This document shows, in pieces, positions 9,163-17,219 of a stretch of DNA of 64,000 bases. The number at the start of each line of letters is the position of its first letter. Within the stretch, counting starts at the first letter, position 1. Below the pieces are notes generated by a model. The model was not told the origin of the DNA, made no database searches, and was given only the letters and a program-made list of their open reading frames with translations. This stretch comes from Vulcaniibacterium thermophilum (GTDB lineage Bacteria; Pseudomonadota; Gammaproteobacteria; Xanthomonadales; Xanthomonadaceae): assembly GCF_007923255.1 (NCBI RefSeq), contig NZ_VOHJ01000002.1, positions 62,001 to 126,000 of the forward strand, written 5' to 3'. The position numbers were made by a program, and so were the translations under genes.

Positions 9163-9720
9163 ATGGCCAAGTTCAAGAAGACCGCGAACAAGACCGCTGG
9201 CCGCAAGGCCGAGGCCCGGTCCTCCGGCGAACGCCTCAACCGCTCGATCAGCGAATCGGCGCAGCAGATCTGGCTCGCGGGCATGGGCGCGTTCGCGCGC
9301 GCACAGGCCGAGGGCGCCAAGCTGTTCGAGGCGCTGGTGAAGGAAGGCCTCAGCCTCGAACAGACCGCCCGCCGCTTCGCGGGCGGCCAGGCCGGCGCCG
9401 TGCGCGATGCGGTCGAATCGCGCGTCGGACAGGCGCGCGAACGCGCGGCCGACACCTGGGACCGGCTGGAGAAAGTCTTCGAGGACCGCGTGCAGCGCGC
9501 GCTGGTCAAGCTCGGCGTGCCCAACCGCGAGGATCTGCAGGCGCTCAGCGCGCGCGTGGACGCATTGACCGCCGAACTGCGGCGGCAGGCGCGCGATGAA
9601 GGCGCGCGCCAGGCGCGGACCTCCGCTGCCCGCAAGCCGGCACCCGCGCGCAAGACGGCGGCCAAGAAATCCGCCGGCCCGCGCACGCGCCGCACCCGCG
9701 ACGCGGCACCGCACGCCTGA
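9163..9720 (+). CDS. Phasin-like polyhydroxyalkanoate granule-associated protein (PhaI/PhaF family)
   Basis: A 185-residue protein. The central part (about 30-150) is a long amphipathic helix and coiled coil (SAQQIWLAGMGAFARAQAEG, then LEKVFEDRVQRAL) as in PhaI/PhaF phasins. The C-terminal 35 residues are a Lys/Arg/Ala-rich histone-like tail (KPAPARKTAAKKSAG), as in PhaF, which binds DNA and couples granules to the nucleoid. A basic N-terminus adds to this. No phaC is nearby. Start ATG at 9163 chosen; a terminator-like hairpin follows at 9774-9828. Confidence 0.8.
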   Translation: MAKFKKTANKTAGRKAEARSSGERLNRSISESAQQIWLAGMGAFARAQAEGAKLFEALVKEGLSLEQTARRFAGGQAGAVRDAVESRVGQARERAADTWDRLEKVFEDRVQRALVKLGVPNREDLQALSARVDALTAELRRQARDEGARQARTSAARKPAPARKTAAKKSAGPRTRRTRDAAPHA

Positions 9721-9773
9721 GTTCCGCGCGCTGCGCCCCCGCGCCGCAGCGCTTCTTTCCAACCCGCCGACGC

Positions 9774-9828
9774 AACCCGCCGTGTGCTCCCCTCCCCTTG
9801 CGGCTCCGGGTTCGGCGGGTTTCTTTCT
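9774..9828 (+). terminator. Probable rho-independent terminator of the phasin-like gene
   Basis: AACCCGCCG at 9774-9782 pairs with CGGCGGGTT at 9813-9821, directly followed by TTCTTTCT. The loop of about 30 bases is long, so the fold is plausible rather than certain. Confidence 0.5.
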
Positions 9829-9959
9829 GCGCGACCGCAACCGGCGGTGAACGCGGAATGCGACCGGCTTCACAGGGTCTTCATTTGCCTTACGCGCGCG
9901 GCGCCTCCTTCCCGCATCCGCCGCGCTATCTTGGCCGCAACGCAGTACCGGGCAATCGC

Positions 9960-10361
9960 ATGCGCCCCATCGTCCTCCTCGTCTGTGGGCTTCTCTCCCC
10001 GCTGTGGCTGGCCACCGGCTGCGCCGGCGACAACGCCCAGACATCCACCGCGGCGGTCCGGCGCGCGCCGGTCGCGGTCGCCGAACCGGGCCTGCAGCCC
10101 CCGCCGTTCGATCCCGGCCTGGAGCGCTACGAGCGCGAACAGTTGCCGGGCGCCGTGCAGGGCCTCGAGGGCGTGGAGCGGGCGGCCTGGGCCAGCGAAT
10201 CGACGCTGGTGGTGCATCTCGAAGACAGCAAAGCCGGCGACCGCGCGCACCTGTGCCCGACCGTCGAACGCTACCCCGCGCTGCGCGCCACCCGGCTGCA
10301 ATTGCAGCCGCCGCCCGGCAGCGGCGGCGCGGTGCGGTTCCTGCAGTGCAGGCCTTACTGA
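9960..10361 (+). CDS. Small putative lipoprotein, unknown function
   Basis: A 133-residue product with a hydrophobic N-terminus ending in LATGCAGD, a plausible though imperfect lipobox (Cys 21). The rest has no recognised domain. The remainder contains two cysteines, CPTVERYP and a C-terminal FLQCRPY, which could form a disulfide in the periplasm. The longer frame from 9798 is rejected because the signal sequence begins at ATG 9960. The gene stops 1 bp before a heptamer repeat array. It is an orphan gene between the phasin-like and the reductase genes. Confidence 0.6.
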   Translation: MRPIVLLVCGLLSPLWLATGCAGDNAQTSTAAVRRAPVAVAEPGLQPPPFDPGLERYEREQLPGAVQGLEGVERAAWASESTLVVHLEDSKAGDRAHLCPTVERYPALRATRLQLQPPPGSGGAVRFLQCRPY

Positions 10362-10362
10362 C

Positions 10363-10536
10363 GGGAACCGGGAACTGGGAACTGGGAACTGGGAACTGGG
10401 AACTGGGAACTGGGAACTGGGAACTGGGAACTGGGAACCGGGGACCGGGAACCGGGAACCGGGAACCGGGATCGGGATCGGGATCGGGATCGGGATCGGG
10501 ATCGGGATCGGGATCGGGGATCGGGGATCGGGGATT
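10363..10536. repeat. Heptamer/hexamer tandem array (GGGAACT, GGGAACC, GGGATC)
   Basis: One GGGAACC unit, nine perfect GGGAACT units (10370-10432), a short run of GGGAACC/GGGGACC variants (10433-10467), eight hexamers GGGATC (10468-10515) and a GGGGATC tail up to 10536. The units change in blocks, as expected from slippage and homogenisation. All belong to the same G-run family as the arrays at 38823, 38920 and 43953. It lies between two convergent genes. Confidence 0.95.
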
Positions 10537-10622
10537 AGCGGCTCGCATCGGGGCGAGGAGATCGGAGCTGCCGGAGCGGCACCGGGCTTGCGAGTCCGAA
10601 TCCCGAACCCCGCCCCACGCCG

Positions 10623-12602
10623 TCACCAATGCACGCCGCGCATCAGTGCGGCGAAGGCGATCTGTTCGTTGCTCGGCTGCGCTTCCTTGCCGCCGCCCTT
10701 GGCCGCGGCCGAGTCGGGGAACAGCTCGAACGCGGTGTTCATGATCACCTCGTAGGCCTTCGGCGCCAGCGCGTTGACCACTGCCGCGAAAGTGCCCAGC
10801 CGGGTCGAGATGCGGCTCGGCTTCTCGATGATGCCGCGCACGACGAGGTCGGCGGCTTCCTCGGGCGTCAGCGTCGGCACCGCTTCGTAGATCTTGGTCG
10901 GGGCGATCATCGGCGTCTTCACCAGCGGCATGTTGATGGTGGTGAAGCTGATCCCCTTGCCGGACAGCTCGCCCTGCGCGCAGCGGCTGAAGGCGTCCAG
11001 CGCCGCCTTCGAGGCGACGTAGGCGGAGAAACGCGGCGAGTTGGCGAGCACGCCGATCGAGCTGATGTTGATGATGTGCCCGCGGCGGCGCTCGATCATC
11101 CCCGGCAGGAAGCCCATGATCAGGCGCAGGCTGCCGAAGTAGTTCAACTGCATGGTCCGCTCGAAGTCGTGGAAGCGGTCGAAGCTCAGCTCGATCGAGC
11201 GGCGGATCGAGCGCCCCGCGTTGTTGACGAGGATGTCGACCGCGCCGTGCTCCTTCAGCACCGTCTGCACGAAGCGGTCGCAATCGGCCATGTCGGACAG
11301 GTCGGCGGTGTAGGCGAACACCTTGCCGCCCGCGGCGCGCAGCTCGTCGCGCACCTTGAACAGCTCGTCCTCGCCACGCGCGCACAGCACGGTGATCGCG
11401 CCGGCTTCGGCGATCTTGCGCGCGGCGGCAAGGCCGATGCCCGAGGAGCCGCCGGTGATCACGACCACCTTGCCCTTCACCCGGCTCTTGAGCGAGCGAT
11501 CGACGAACAGATCGGGATCGAGATGGCGCTCCCAGTAGTCCCACAGCCGCCAGGCGTAGCTCTCCAGCGGCGGCACCGCGATGCCGCTGCCGCGCAGCGC
11601 GCGCTCGGTCTCGCGGTTGTCGAACCGGGTCGGATAGGTGATGAACTTCAGCGCCTGCTTCGGAATGCCGAAATCGCGCAGCAGCATGGCGATCATGCGC
11701 TTCACCGGCGGCAGATTGCCGACCGCCAGGCGCACCGCCGACGGCAGGAAGGCGAACATGCGCGCATCCAGGCGCATCGTCATCTCCGGCGCGTGCGCGG
11801 CGCGCGCGAAGGTATTGAGCACCTCGCCCACGCGCTGCGGGGCCGGATCGACCAGGTGGAAGGTGTGCCCGTCGAGTTTCGGCTTGTGCGCGATGTAGTC
11901 CATCGCGTCGGCCACGTAGTCGACCGGCACCAGGTTGATGCGGCCGCCTTCGATGCCCAGCGTCGGCATCCACTGCGGCAGCATCGCCCGCATCTTCTTG
12001 ATGAAGGTGAAGAAGTAGTAGGGGCCGTCGATCTTGTCGATCTCGCCGGTGCGGCTGTGGCCGACCACGATGCCCGGCCGGTAGATGCGCCACTTCAGCC
12101 GCTTCTCCTTGCGCACCAGCCCTTCGGATTCGTGCTTGGTGCGAAGGTAGGGATCGTCCAGTCCCTCGGCCTCCTCGAACATGTCCTCCCGAAACACGCC
12201 CGGATACAGCCCGGCGGCGGCGATCGAGCTGGCGTGGTGGAAGCATCCCGCGCCCAGCGCTGCGGCGAGGTCGAGCGCGTGGCGCGTGCCCTCGACGTTG
12301 GCGGCGTACTGGGCGTCGGCGTCGGCCGTGAGGTCGTAGATCGCGGCGAGGTGGAAGAAGTGCCGCACCTTGCCCTTCAGCGAGCGCATCTGCGCCGCGC
12401 TCAGCCCGCAGTTCGCGCGCGTCATATCGCCGGCCACCGCCATCACGCGCTTCGTGTCCCAGCCCATGCGGCGCGCGATGTCGTCGAGTTTCTTCTGCGA
12501 CTCCTTGCGCACCAGCACGTACACCGTGCCCTTGCGCTCGAACAGCCTGCTCACCAGATGGCGGCCGATGAAGCCGGTCGCGCCGGTAACGAAATAGCCC
12601 AT
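10623..12602 (-). CDS. Bifunctional fatty acyl-CoA reductase (alcohol-forming), two fused SDR domains
   Basis: A 659-residue protein with two Rossmann reductase halves. The first (about 1-360) starts [13 protein letters not shown] and has Y152-x3-K156 (YLRTKHESE), as in extended SDR/FAR_N acyl-CoA reductases. The second (about 375-600) is a classical SDR with GGSSGIG (384-390), NNAG, Ser 514/515 and Y528-x3-K532. Order, length and long identical stretches ([33 protein letters not shown]) match the wax-ester bacterial reductase of Marinobacter (661 residues), which reduces acyl-CoA to fatty alcohol. NADPH use is family knowledge. It is divergent from an acyl-CoA-binding protein gene. Confidence 0.87.
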   Translation of the reverse strand: MGYFVTGATGFIGRHLVSRLFERKGTVYVLVRKESQKKLDDIARRMGWDTKRVMAVAGDMTRANCGLSAAQMRSLKGKVRHFFHLAAIYDLTADADAQYAANVEGTRHALDLAAALGAGCFHHASSIAAAGLYPGVFREDMFEEAEGLDDPYLRTKHESEGLVRKEKRLKWRIYRPGIVVGHSRTGEIDKIDGPYYFFTFIKKMRAMLPQWMPTLGIEGGRINLVPVDYVADAMDYIAHKPKLDGHTFHLVDPAPQRVGEVLNTFARAAHAPEMTMRLDARMFAFLPSAVRLAVGNLPPVKRMIAMLLRDFGIPKQALKFITYPTRFDNRETERALRGSGIAVPPLESYAWRLWDYWERHLDPDLFVDRSLKSRVKGKVVVITGGSSGIGLAAARKIAEAGAITVLCARGEDELFKVRDELRAAGGKVFAYTADLSDMADCDRFVQTVLKEHGAVDILVNNAGRSIRRSIELSFDRFHDFERTMQLNYFGSLRLIMGFLPGMIERRRGHIINISSIGVLANSPRFSAYVASKAALDAFSRCAQGELSGKGISFTTINMPLVKTPMIAPTKIYEAVPTLTPEEAADLVVRGIIEKPSRISTRLGTFAAVVNALAPKAYEVIMNTAFELFPDSAAAKGGGKEAQPSNEQIAFAALMRGVHW

Positions 12603-12687
12603 CTCCCTCTCCCGCCTCCGACCGCGCGCGCGGCCCCTGCCGGCCTACGGTGCCAGAGCCTTCCGGGGCCGACAATTCCCCTCCGTA

Positions 12688-12716
12688 TTGACCACCCCCG
12701 GGACGCGTGCTCTGAT
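12688..12716 (+). promoter_or_regulatory. Candidate sigma-70 promoter of the acyl-CoA-binding protein gene
   Basis: TTGACC (12688-12693), a 17-bp spacer and TCTGAT (12711-12716), 28 bp before the ATG. The RBS GAGGGAGGACGG follows. It lies in the 142-bp divergent region shared with the acyl-CoA reductase, where the TetR protein encoded downstream could also bind; no clear palindromic operator was identified. Confidence 0.5.
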
Positions 12717-12744
12717 GCCCGCGACATCGTGAGGGAGGACGGAG

Positions 12745-13002
12745 ATGTCCGATCTGCAGACCCGCTTCGAACAGGCCGCCAAGGACGTCCAGACGCTGCC
12801 CGAGCGTCCCGACAACGACACGCTGCTGCGCCTGTACGCGCTCTACAAGCAGGGCAGCGAGGGCGACGTGCACGGCCCGAAGCCCGGCTTCTTCGATTTC
12901 GTCGGCACGGCCAAATACGAGGCGTGGAGCAAGCTCAAGGGCATGCCGCAGGACGAGGCCAAGCAGAAGTACGTGGATCTGGTGAAGAAGCTGCTCGGCT
13001 GA
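12745..13002 (+). CDS. Acyl-CoA-binding protein (ACBP)
   Basis: An 85-residue four-helix ACBP. It shows LYALYKQ (30-36), the GDV...KPGFFDFVG loop (about 41-54) and KYEAWSKLKGMPQDEAKQKY (58-77), all standard for the family. Such proteins bind long-chain acyl-CoA in the cytosol and present it to enzymes. Placement back to back with the fatty acyl-CoA reductase and 10 bp before a TetR regulator suggests it supplies acyl-CoA to the reductase (inference). Confidence 0.93.
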   Translation: MSDLQTRFEQAAKDVQTLPERPDNDTLLRLYALYKQGSEGDVHGPKPGFFDFVGTAKYEAWSKLKGMPQDEAKQKYVDLVKKLLG

Positions 13003-13012
13003 GCCCGCAGTC

Positions 13013-13639
13013 GTGGCGACGCAGACCCGCCAGCGCATCCTCGATGCCGCGCTCGCCATGTTCAACGCGCAGGGCGAGCCCAACGTCACCACCAACCACA
13101 TCGCCGACGAGCTGGAGATCAGCCCGGGCAACCTGTATTACCACTTCCGCAACAAGGACGACATCATCGAGCACCTGTTCGCGCGGTTCGAGGAGCGCAT
13201 GGACGCCGCGCTCGCCGAGCCGCAGGACCGTCTGCCGGGGCTGGAGGACATCTGGCTGCAACTGCATCTGGTGTTCGAGTGCATCTGGGACTACCGGTTC
13301 CTGTACCGCGACCTGGTGGAGATCCTCAGCCGCAACCGGAGACTGCGCCTGCGGTTCGCGCGCATCCTCCGCCGCGCCGACGGACAGGCGCGCGAGGTGA
13401 TGGCCGGCCTGCACCAGGCCGGCGTGATGCGCGCCTCGCGCGAGGAACAGGCGGCGACCGCGACCAACATCCTCGTGGTGGCGACGTTCTGGCTGAACTA
13501 CGCGGCCGCGCGCGGCGAGAAGGACGAGCACGCGGCGATCCGCGACGGCATCGTGCAGGTGATGATGCTGCTGGCGCCGTTCCTGCGCGAGGCGGAACGC
13601 GTGCATCTTCACCATCTGATCCGCGCGTATCTGGACTGA
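13013..13639 (+). CDS. TetR/AcrR-family transcriptional regulator
   Basis: A 208-residue protein with a typical TetR helix-turn-helix at the N-terminus (TRQRILDAALAMFNAQG, then HIADELEISPGNLYYHFRNKDDII, about residues 5-52) and an all-helical ligand domain. GTG start at 13013. It is 10 bp behind the ACBP gene, so probably cotranscribed. A natural model is acyl-CoA or fatty-acid sensing and repression of the ACBP/acyl-CoA reductase pair; the ligand and operator are not visible from sequence. Confidence 0.9.
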   Translation: MATQTRQRILDAALAMFNAQGEPNVTTNHIADELEISPGNLYYHFRNKDDIIEHLFARFEERMDAALAEPQDRLPGLEDIWLQLHLVFECIWDYRFLYRDLVEILSRNRRLRLRFARILRRADGQAREVMAGLHQAGVMRASREEQAATATNILVVATFWLNYAAARGEKDEHAAIRDGIVQVMMLLAPFLREAERVHLHHLIRAYLD

Positions 13640-13926
13640 GCGGACGCGATGGCGACCGTCGGGCGCGGCGGAGGCCCCGACGGCCGCGTCCATGGCCTCC
13701 CCGCTCGAAGTCCGACGCGGCGCGCCCGGTGTGCGAATACACATGCACCGCCCGGCGCGATCGCCCAGAATGCGGCACCCTCGATGGAGAAGCACATGAG
13801 AGCTGTGTACCGCGCGACGTGCGCGGCCTCGTCGCGAGCGCCCCGCCGCGCCTCATCGTGCCGACGGCCCTGCCCGTTGCGACGCCAGCGCCCGATCCGC
13901 TCCGCCACGCGGGGACGAACATCTCC

Positions 13927-14898
13927 ATGACCACGACCGTGGATGCCGACGACGCGCTGTACGACGCCGCCTACAGCGCATTCGACGACGGCCGTCTCGC
14001 CGAGGCCTCTGCGCTGTTCGCGCGGATGCTGGAAGGGCGCCCGGACGCCGCCGAGCTGCATTACATGCGCGGCCTGGCGCACAAGTACCTGCGCGACTGG
14101 GCGGTGTCGCTCGCGCACAACCTGCGTGCGCTCGAACTGGACGGGTTCGACGAAGCGGCGGCGTGGAATGCCGGCATCGCGGCGACCGCGCTCGGCGACT
14201 GGGACTGCGCCCGCAGACTCTGGCGCGAGTGCGGCATCGCCCTGCCGGAGGGCCAAGGCCCGATCGAGGGCGACTTCGGCCTGGTGAGCATCCGGCTCAA
14301 CCCCTGGGGTGCGGGCGAAACCGTGTGGGCGCGCCGTATCGACGTGGTGCGCGCGCGGCTGCTCAACGTGCCGCTGCCGGAGTCGGGTTACCGCTTCGGC
14401 GACATCGTGCTGCACGACGGCGCATCCACCGGCGGACGGCGGATGGGCGAGCGCACCGTGCCGGTCTTCAACGCGCTGCAACGGCTGCAGAAGTCCGACT
14501 TCCGCACGTTCGTCGCGTTCGTGTCCTGCGACTCGGCCGACGCGCTCGAGCCGCTGCTCGAAGCGCGCGCGCCCGGACTCGGGTACGTCGAGGACTGGAC
14601 CGGCAGCATCGCGCATTACTGCCTGCGCTGCAGCCACGGCACGCCCCACCGCCACGTGGACGACGAGGCGCCGCTGCCGTGGAAGCGCGACCGCAGCCTC
14701 GGCATCGCGGCACAGGGACGGCGCACGGCGGAGAAGCTGCTGCGGGACTGGCGGCGTGCGGGCGCCGACCGTTTCGTCGATGGCCTGGAGGCCGTCGACG
14801 CGCCGATTCCCGAGCCGGACGACGGCCGCGTCTGGTGGCGCGGCCCCGAGGACGACGGGACGAACGAGGAGACGGAACCCGAGACCGCAGCACCCTAG
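13927..14898 (+). CDS. TPR-containing protein with an unrecognised C-terminal domain
   Basis: A 323-residue protein. Residues 1-115 contain tetratricopeptide-like helices (AYSAFDDGRLAEASALFARML, then LHYMRGLAHKYLRDW). The C-terminal two thirds match nothing I recognise. They include a cysteine/histidine-rich segment HYCLRCSHGTPHRH (about 229-242) that could bind zinc, and a central block RFGDIVLHDG. No signal peptide. It is monocistronic, convergent on the M13 peptidase. The 287 bp before it hold no gene I can support. Confidence 0.7.
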   Translation: MTTTVDADDALYDAAYSAFDDGRLAEASALFARMLEGRPDAAELHYMRGLAHKYLRDWAVSLAHNLRALELDGFDEAAAWNAGIAATALGDWDCARRLWRECGIALPEGQGPIEGDFGLVSIRLNPWGAGETVWARRIDVVRARLLNVPLPESGYRFGDIVLHDGASTGGRRMGERTVPVFNALQRLQKSDFRTFVAFVSCDSADALEPLLEARAPGLGYVEDWTGSIAHYCLRCSHGTPHRHVDDEAPLPWKRDRSLGIAAQGRRTAEKLLRDWRRAGADRFVDGLEAVDAPIPEPDDGRVWWRGPEDDGTNEETEPETAAP

Positions 14899-14949
14899 CC
14901 CGCGCAGCGGCGTGCGCCGCGATGCGACCGCATCGCGGCGCCCGTTCGG

Positions 14950-17082
14950 CTACCAGATCCGCACACGGTCTTCCGGCGCCACGTAGAGCGGATCGCCGGC
15001 CTTCACTCCGAATGCCTCGTACCAGGCGTCGATGTTGCGCAACGGCGCGAACGCGCGGATCTGGCCCGGCGAGTGCGGGCCGTTGACGAGCTGCTGGCGC
15101 AGCGCGTCGTCGCGCCACAGCGTGCGCCACACCTGCGCCCAGCCCATGAAGAAGCGCTGCTCGCCGCTGAAGCCGTCGATCACCGGCGCCGGCTTGCCGC
15201 CGAGCGAACGGCGGTAGGCCTCCAGCGCGATGGTGAGGCCGCCGAGATCGCCGATGTTCTCGCCCATCGACACGCGGCCGTTGATGCGCATGCCCGGAAG
15301 CTGCGGGAACTCGTAGCTCTCGTACTGCGCGCCCAGCTTGGCCGCCTGCGCCTCGAACCTGCCGGCGTCCTCCTTCGTCCACCAGTCGCGCAGCAGGCCC
15401 TTGCCGTCGGACTTGCGGCCCTGGTCGTCGAAGCCGTGGACGATCTCGTGGCCGATCACGCCGCCGATGGCGCCGTAGTTCACCGCTGGATCGGCATCCG
15501 GGTCGAAGAACGGCGGCTGCAGGATCGCGGCCGGGAACACGATCTCGTTCTTGACCGGGTTGTAGTAGGCATTGACCGTCTGCGGCGTCATGCCCCACTC
15601 GAGCTCGTCGACCGGCTTGCCGATGCGCGCGCGGCGGAAGTCCCACTCGAACGCGCGGGCGCGCGCGGCATTGCCGAACAGGTCGCCGTTGACCACGGTG
15701 AGGCCGCTGTAGTCGCGCCACTTGTCGGGGTGGCCGATCTTCAGCCCGAAGTTCTGCAGCTTGGCGATCGCCTCGGCCTTGGTGGCCGGGCTCATCCAGT
15801 CGAGCTTCTCCAGCCGCGCGCCCATCGCCGCCTTCACGTTGGCGACCAGCGCGTCCATCTTCGCCTTCGCATCCGGCGGGTAGTAGAGCTTCACGTAATC
15901 GCGGCCGATCGCCTCGCCCATCGCCGCTTCGGCGAAGGCGACGCCGCGCTTCCAACGCTCGCGCTGCTGCGGCTGGCCGTTGAGGAACTTGCTGCGGAAC
16001 TCGAACTCGGCGTCGACGAAGCGCCTGGACAGCAGCGGCGCGGCATCGTCGGTGGTGTGGAACGCCAGCCACGCCTTCAGGGTGTCGAGATCGGTGTCGG
16101 CGAAAACCTTCGCCATCTTCGGGAAGGCGGTGTTCTGCCGCAGCACCACGCGCTGCGCGTGATCGACGCCGGCGGCCTTGAAGTACGCAGCCCACGGGAA
16201 GCCCGGCGCGTAGGTCGCCATTTCGGCGAGCGCGACCGGGTTGTAGGTCCTGTCGCGGTCGCGGCTGTCCGCACGGGTCCAGTGCGCCTCGGCGATCTTC
16301 GTTTCCATCGCCAGGATGTCGGCCGCGCGCTGTTTCGGGTCGTCCCAGCCGGCCAGGGTCAGCATCCGTTCGAGATAGGCGACGTAGCGCTCGCGTTGCG
16401 GCGCGAACTTCTCGTCCAGGTACATCTGGCGGTCGCCGAGACCGAGGCCCGCCTGGCTCAGGTACAGCGTGTAGCGGTCGGGATCCTTCTGGTCGTCGCC
16501 CACGAAGGGTGCGAAGAAGCTGCCGCCGAAGCCGCTGTTGCGGCGGCCCATCAGGACGGCGATGTCGTCCTTGCTGCGGGCCTCGCGGATCGCGGCGAGG
16601 TACGGCTGCAGCGGCCGGTCGTCGAGCGCCTCCACGGCGGCTTCGTCCATGAAACCGCGATACAGCGCGGCGATCTTGGCGGCATCGCCGCCGGTGGCCG
16701 GATCGCCCAGCGGATAGCTCTCCACCAGCCGGCGCACGCGCGCTTCCGACAGCTCGCGCAGCGCATGGAACGAACCGTAGTTGGAGCGGTCGGCCGGAAT
16801 CTCGGTGATGCGGGCCCAGTTGCCGTTGACGTAGCCGAAAAAGTCGGCGCCCGGCGCGACCGATCGGTCCATGCCGGCGAGGTCGATCCCCCACTCGCCC
16901 ATCTTCGGCGCCGCGATCGCGGCGCCGGTGCCGCCGCCCGTGGTGTCGTCCGCCGTGTCGAACAGGGCGAGCGTGTCGCAGACGGCATCGAGGCAGGCCG
17001 CCTCGGACGGATCATGCGCCGCGGCGGGTGCGGCAACGGCGATCGCCGCCAGCATGGCGGCACTCAGCAGGGTCTTCTTCAA
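14950..17082 (-). CDS. M13-family (neprilysin-type) zinc metallopeptidase, exported
   Basis: A 710-residue peptidase. It has the zinc motif HEIVH (545-549, within VIGHEIVHGFDDQG), the second zinc site GENIGD (607-612) and the NAYYNP substrate-binding motif. These three in this order define M13. The N-terminus KKTLLSAAMLAAIAVAAPAAAH is a clean Sec signal peptide, so it works in the periplasm on peptides. The start is a TTG at 17082 preceded by GGGAGAG at good spacing; no ATG gives a complete signal peptide. It is monocistronic. Confidence 0.92.
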   Translation of the reverse strand: MKKTLLSAAMLAAIAVAAPAAAHDPSEAACLDAVCDTLALFDTADDTTGGGTGAAIAAPKMGEWGIDLAGMDRSVAPGADFFGYVNGNWARITEIPADRSNYGSFHALRELSEARVRRLVESYPLGDPATGGDAAKIAALYRGFMDEAAVEALDDRPLQPYLAAIREARSKDDIAVLMGRRNSGFGGSFFAPFVGDDQKDPDRYTLYLSQAGLGLGDRQMYLDEKFAPQRERYVAYLERMLTLAGWDDPKQRAADILAMETKIAEAHWTRADSRDRDRTYNPVALAEMATYAPGFPWAAYFKAAGVDHAQRVVLRQNTAFPKMAKVFADTDLDTLKAWLAFHTTDDAAPLLSRRFVDAEFEFRSKFLNGQPQQRERWKRGVAFAEAAMGEAIGRDYVKLYYPPDAKAKMDALVANVKAAMGARLEKLDWMSPATKAEAIAKLQNFGLKIGHPDKWRDYSGLTVVNGDLFGNAARARAFEWDFRRARIGKPVDELEWGMTPQTVNAYYNPVKNEIVFPAAILQPPFFDPDADPAVNYGAIGGVIGHEIVHGFDDQGRKSDGKGLLRDWWTKEDAGRFEAQAAKLGAQYESYEFPQLPGMRINGRVSMGENIGDLGGLTIALEAYRRSLGGKPAPVIDGFSGEQRFFMGWAQVWRTLWRDDALRQQLVNGPHSPGQIRAFAPLRNIDAWYEAFGVKAGDPLYVAPEDRVRIW

Positions 17083-17219
17083 GGCGCTCTCCCATCGAAC
17101 AGTCGGCCACGCGGCACGGGCCGCGGCGGAAATCCCCCAGGGGATGCGCCGTTCTAGCCCGGCCGTGCGAGGCCGGCCTGTGCCATGGGTTGGGTGCGCC
17201 TGAACGGATGCCCCGCCCG

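Noticed and set aside
16871-17203. 110-codon plus-strand frame across the start of the M13 gene
   Set aside because: It covers the signal-peptide region of the peptidase in antisense and has no ribosome site or domain.
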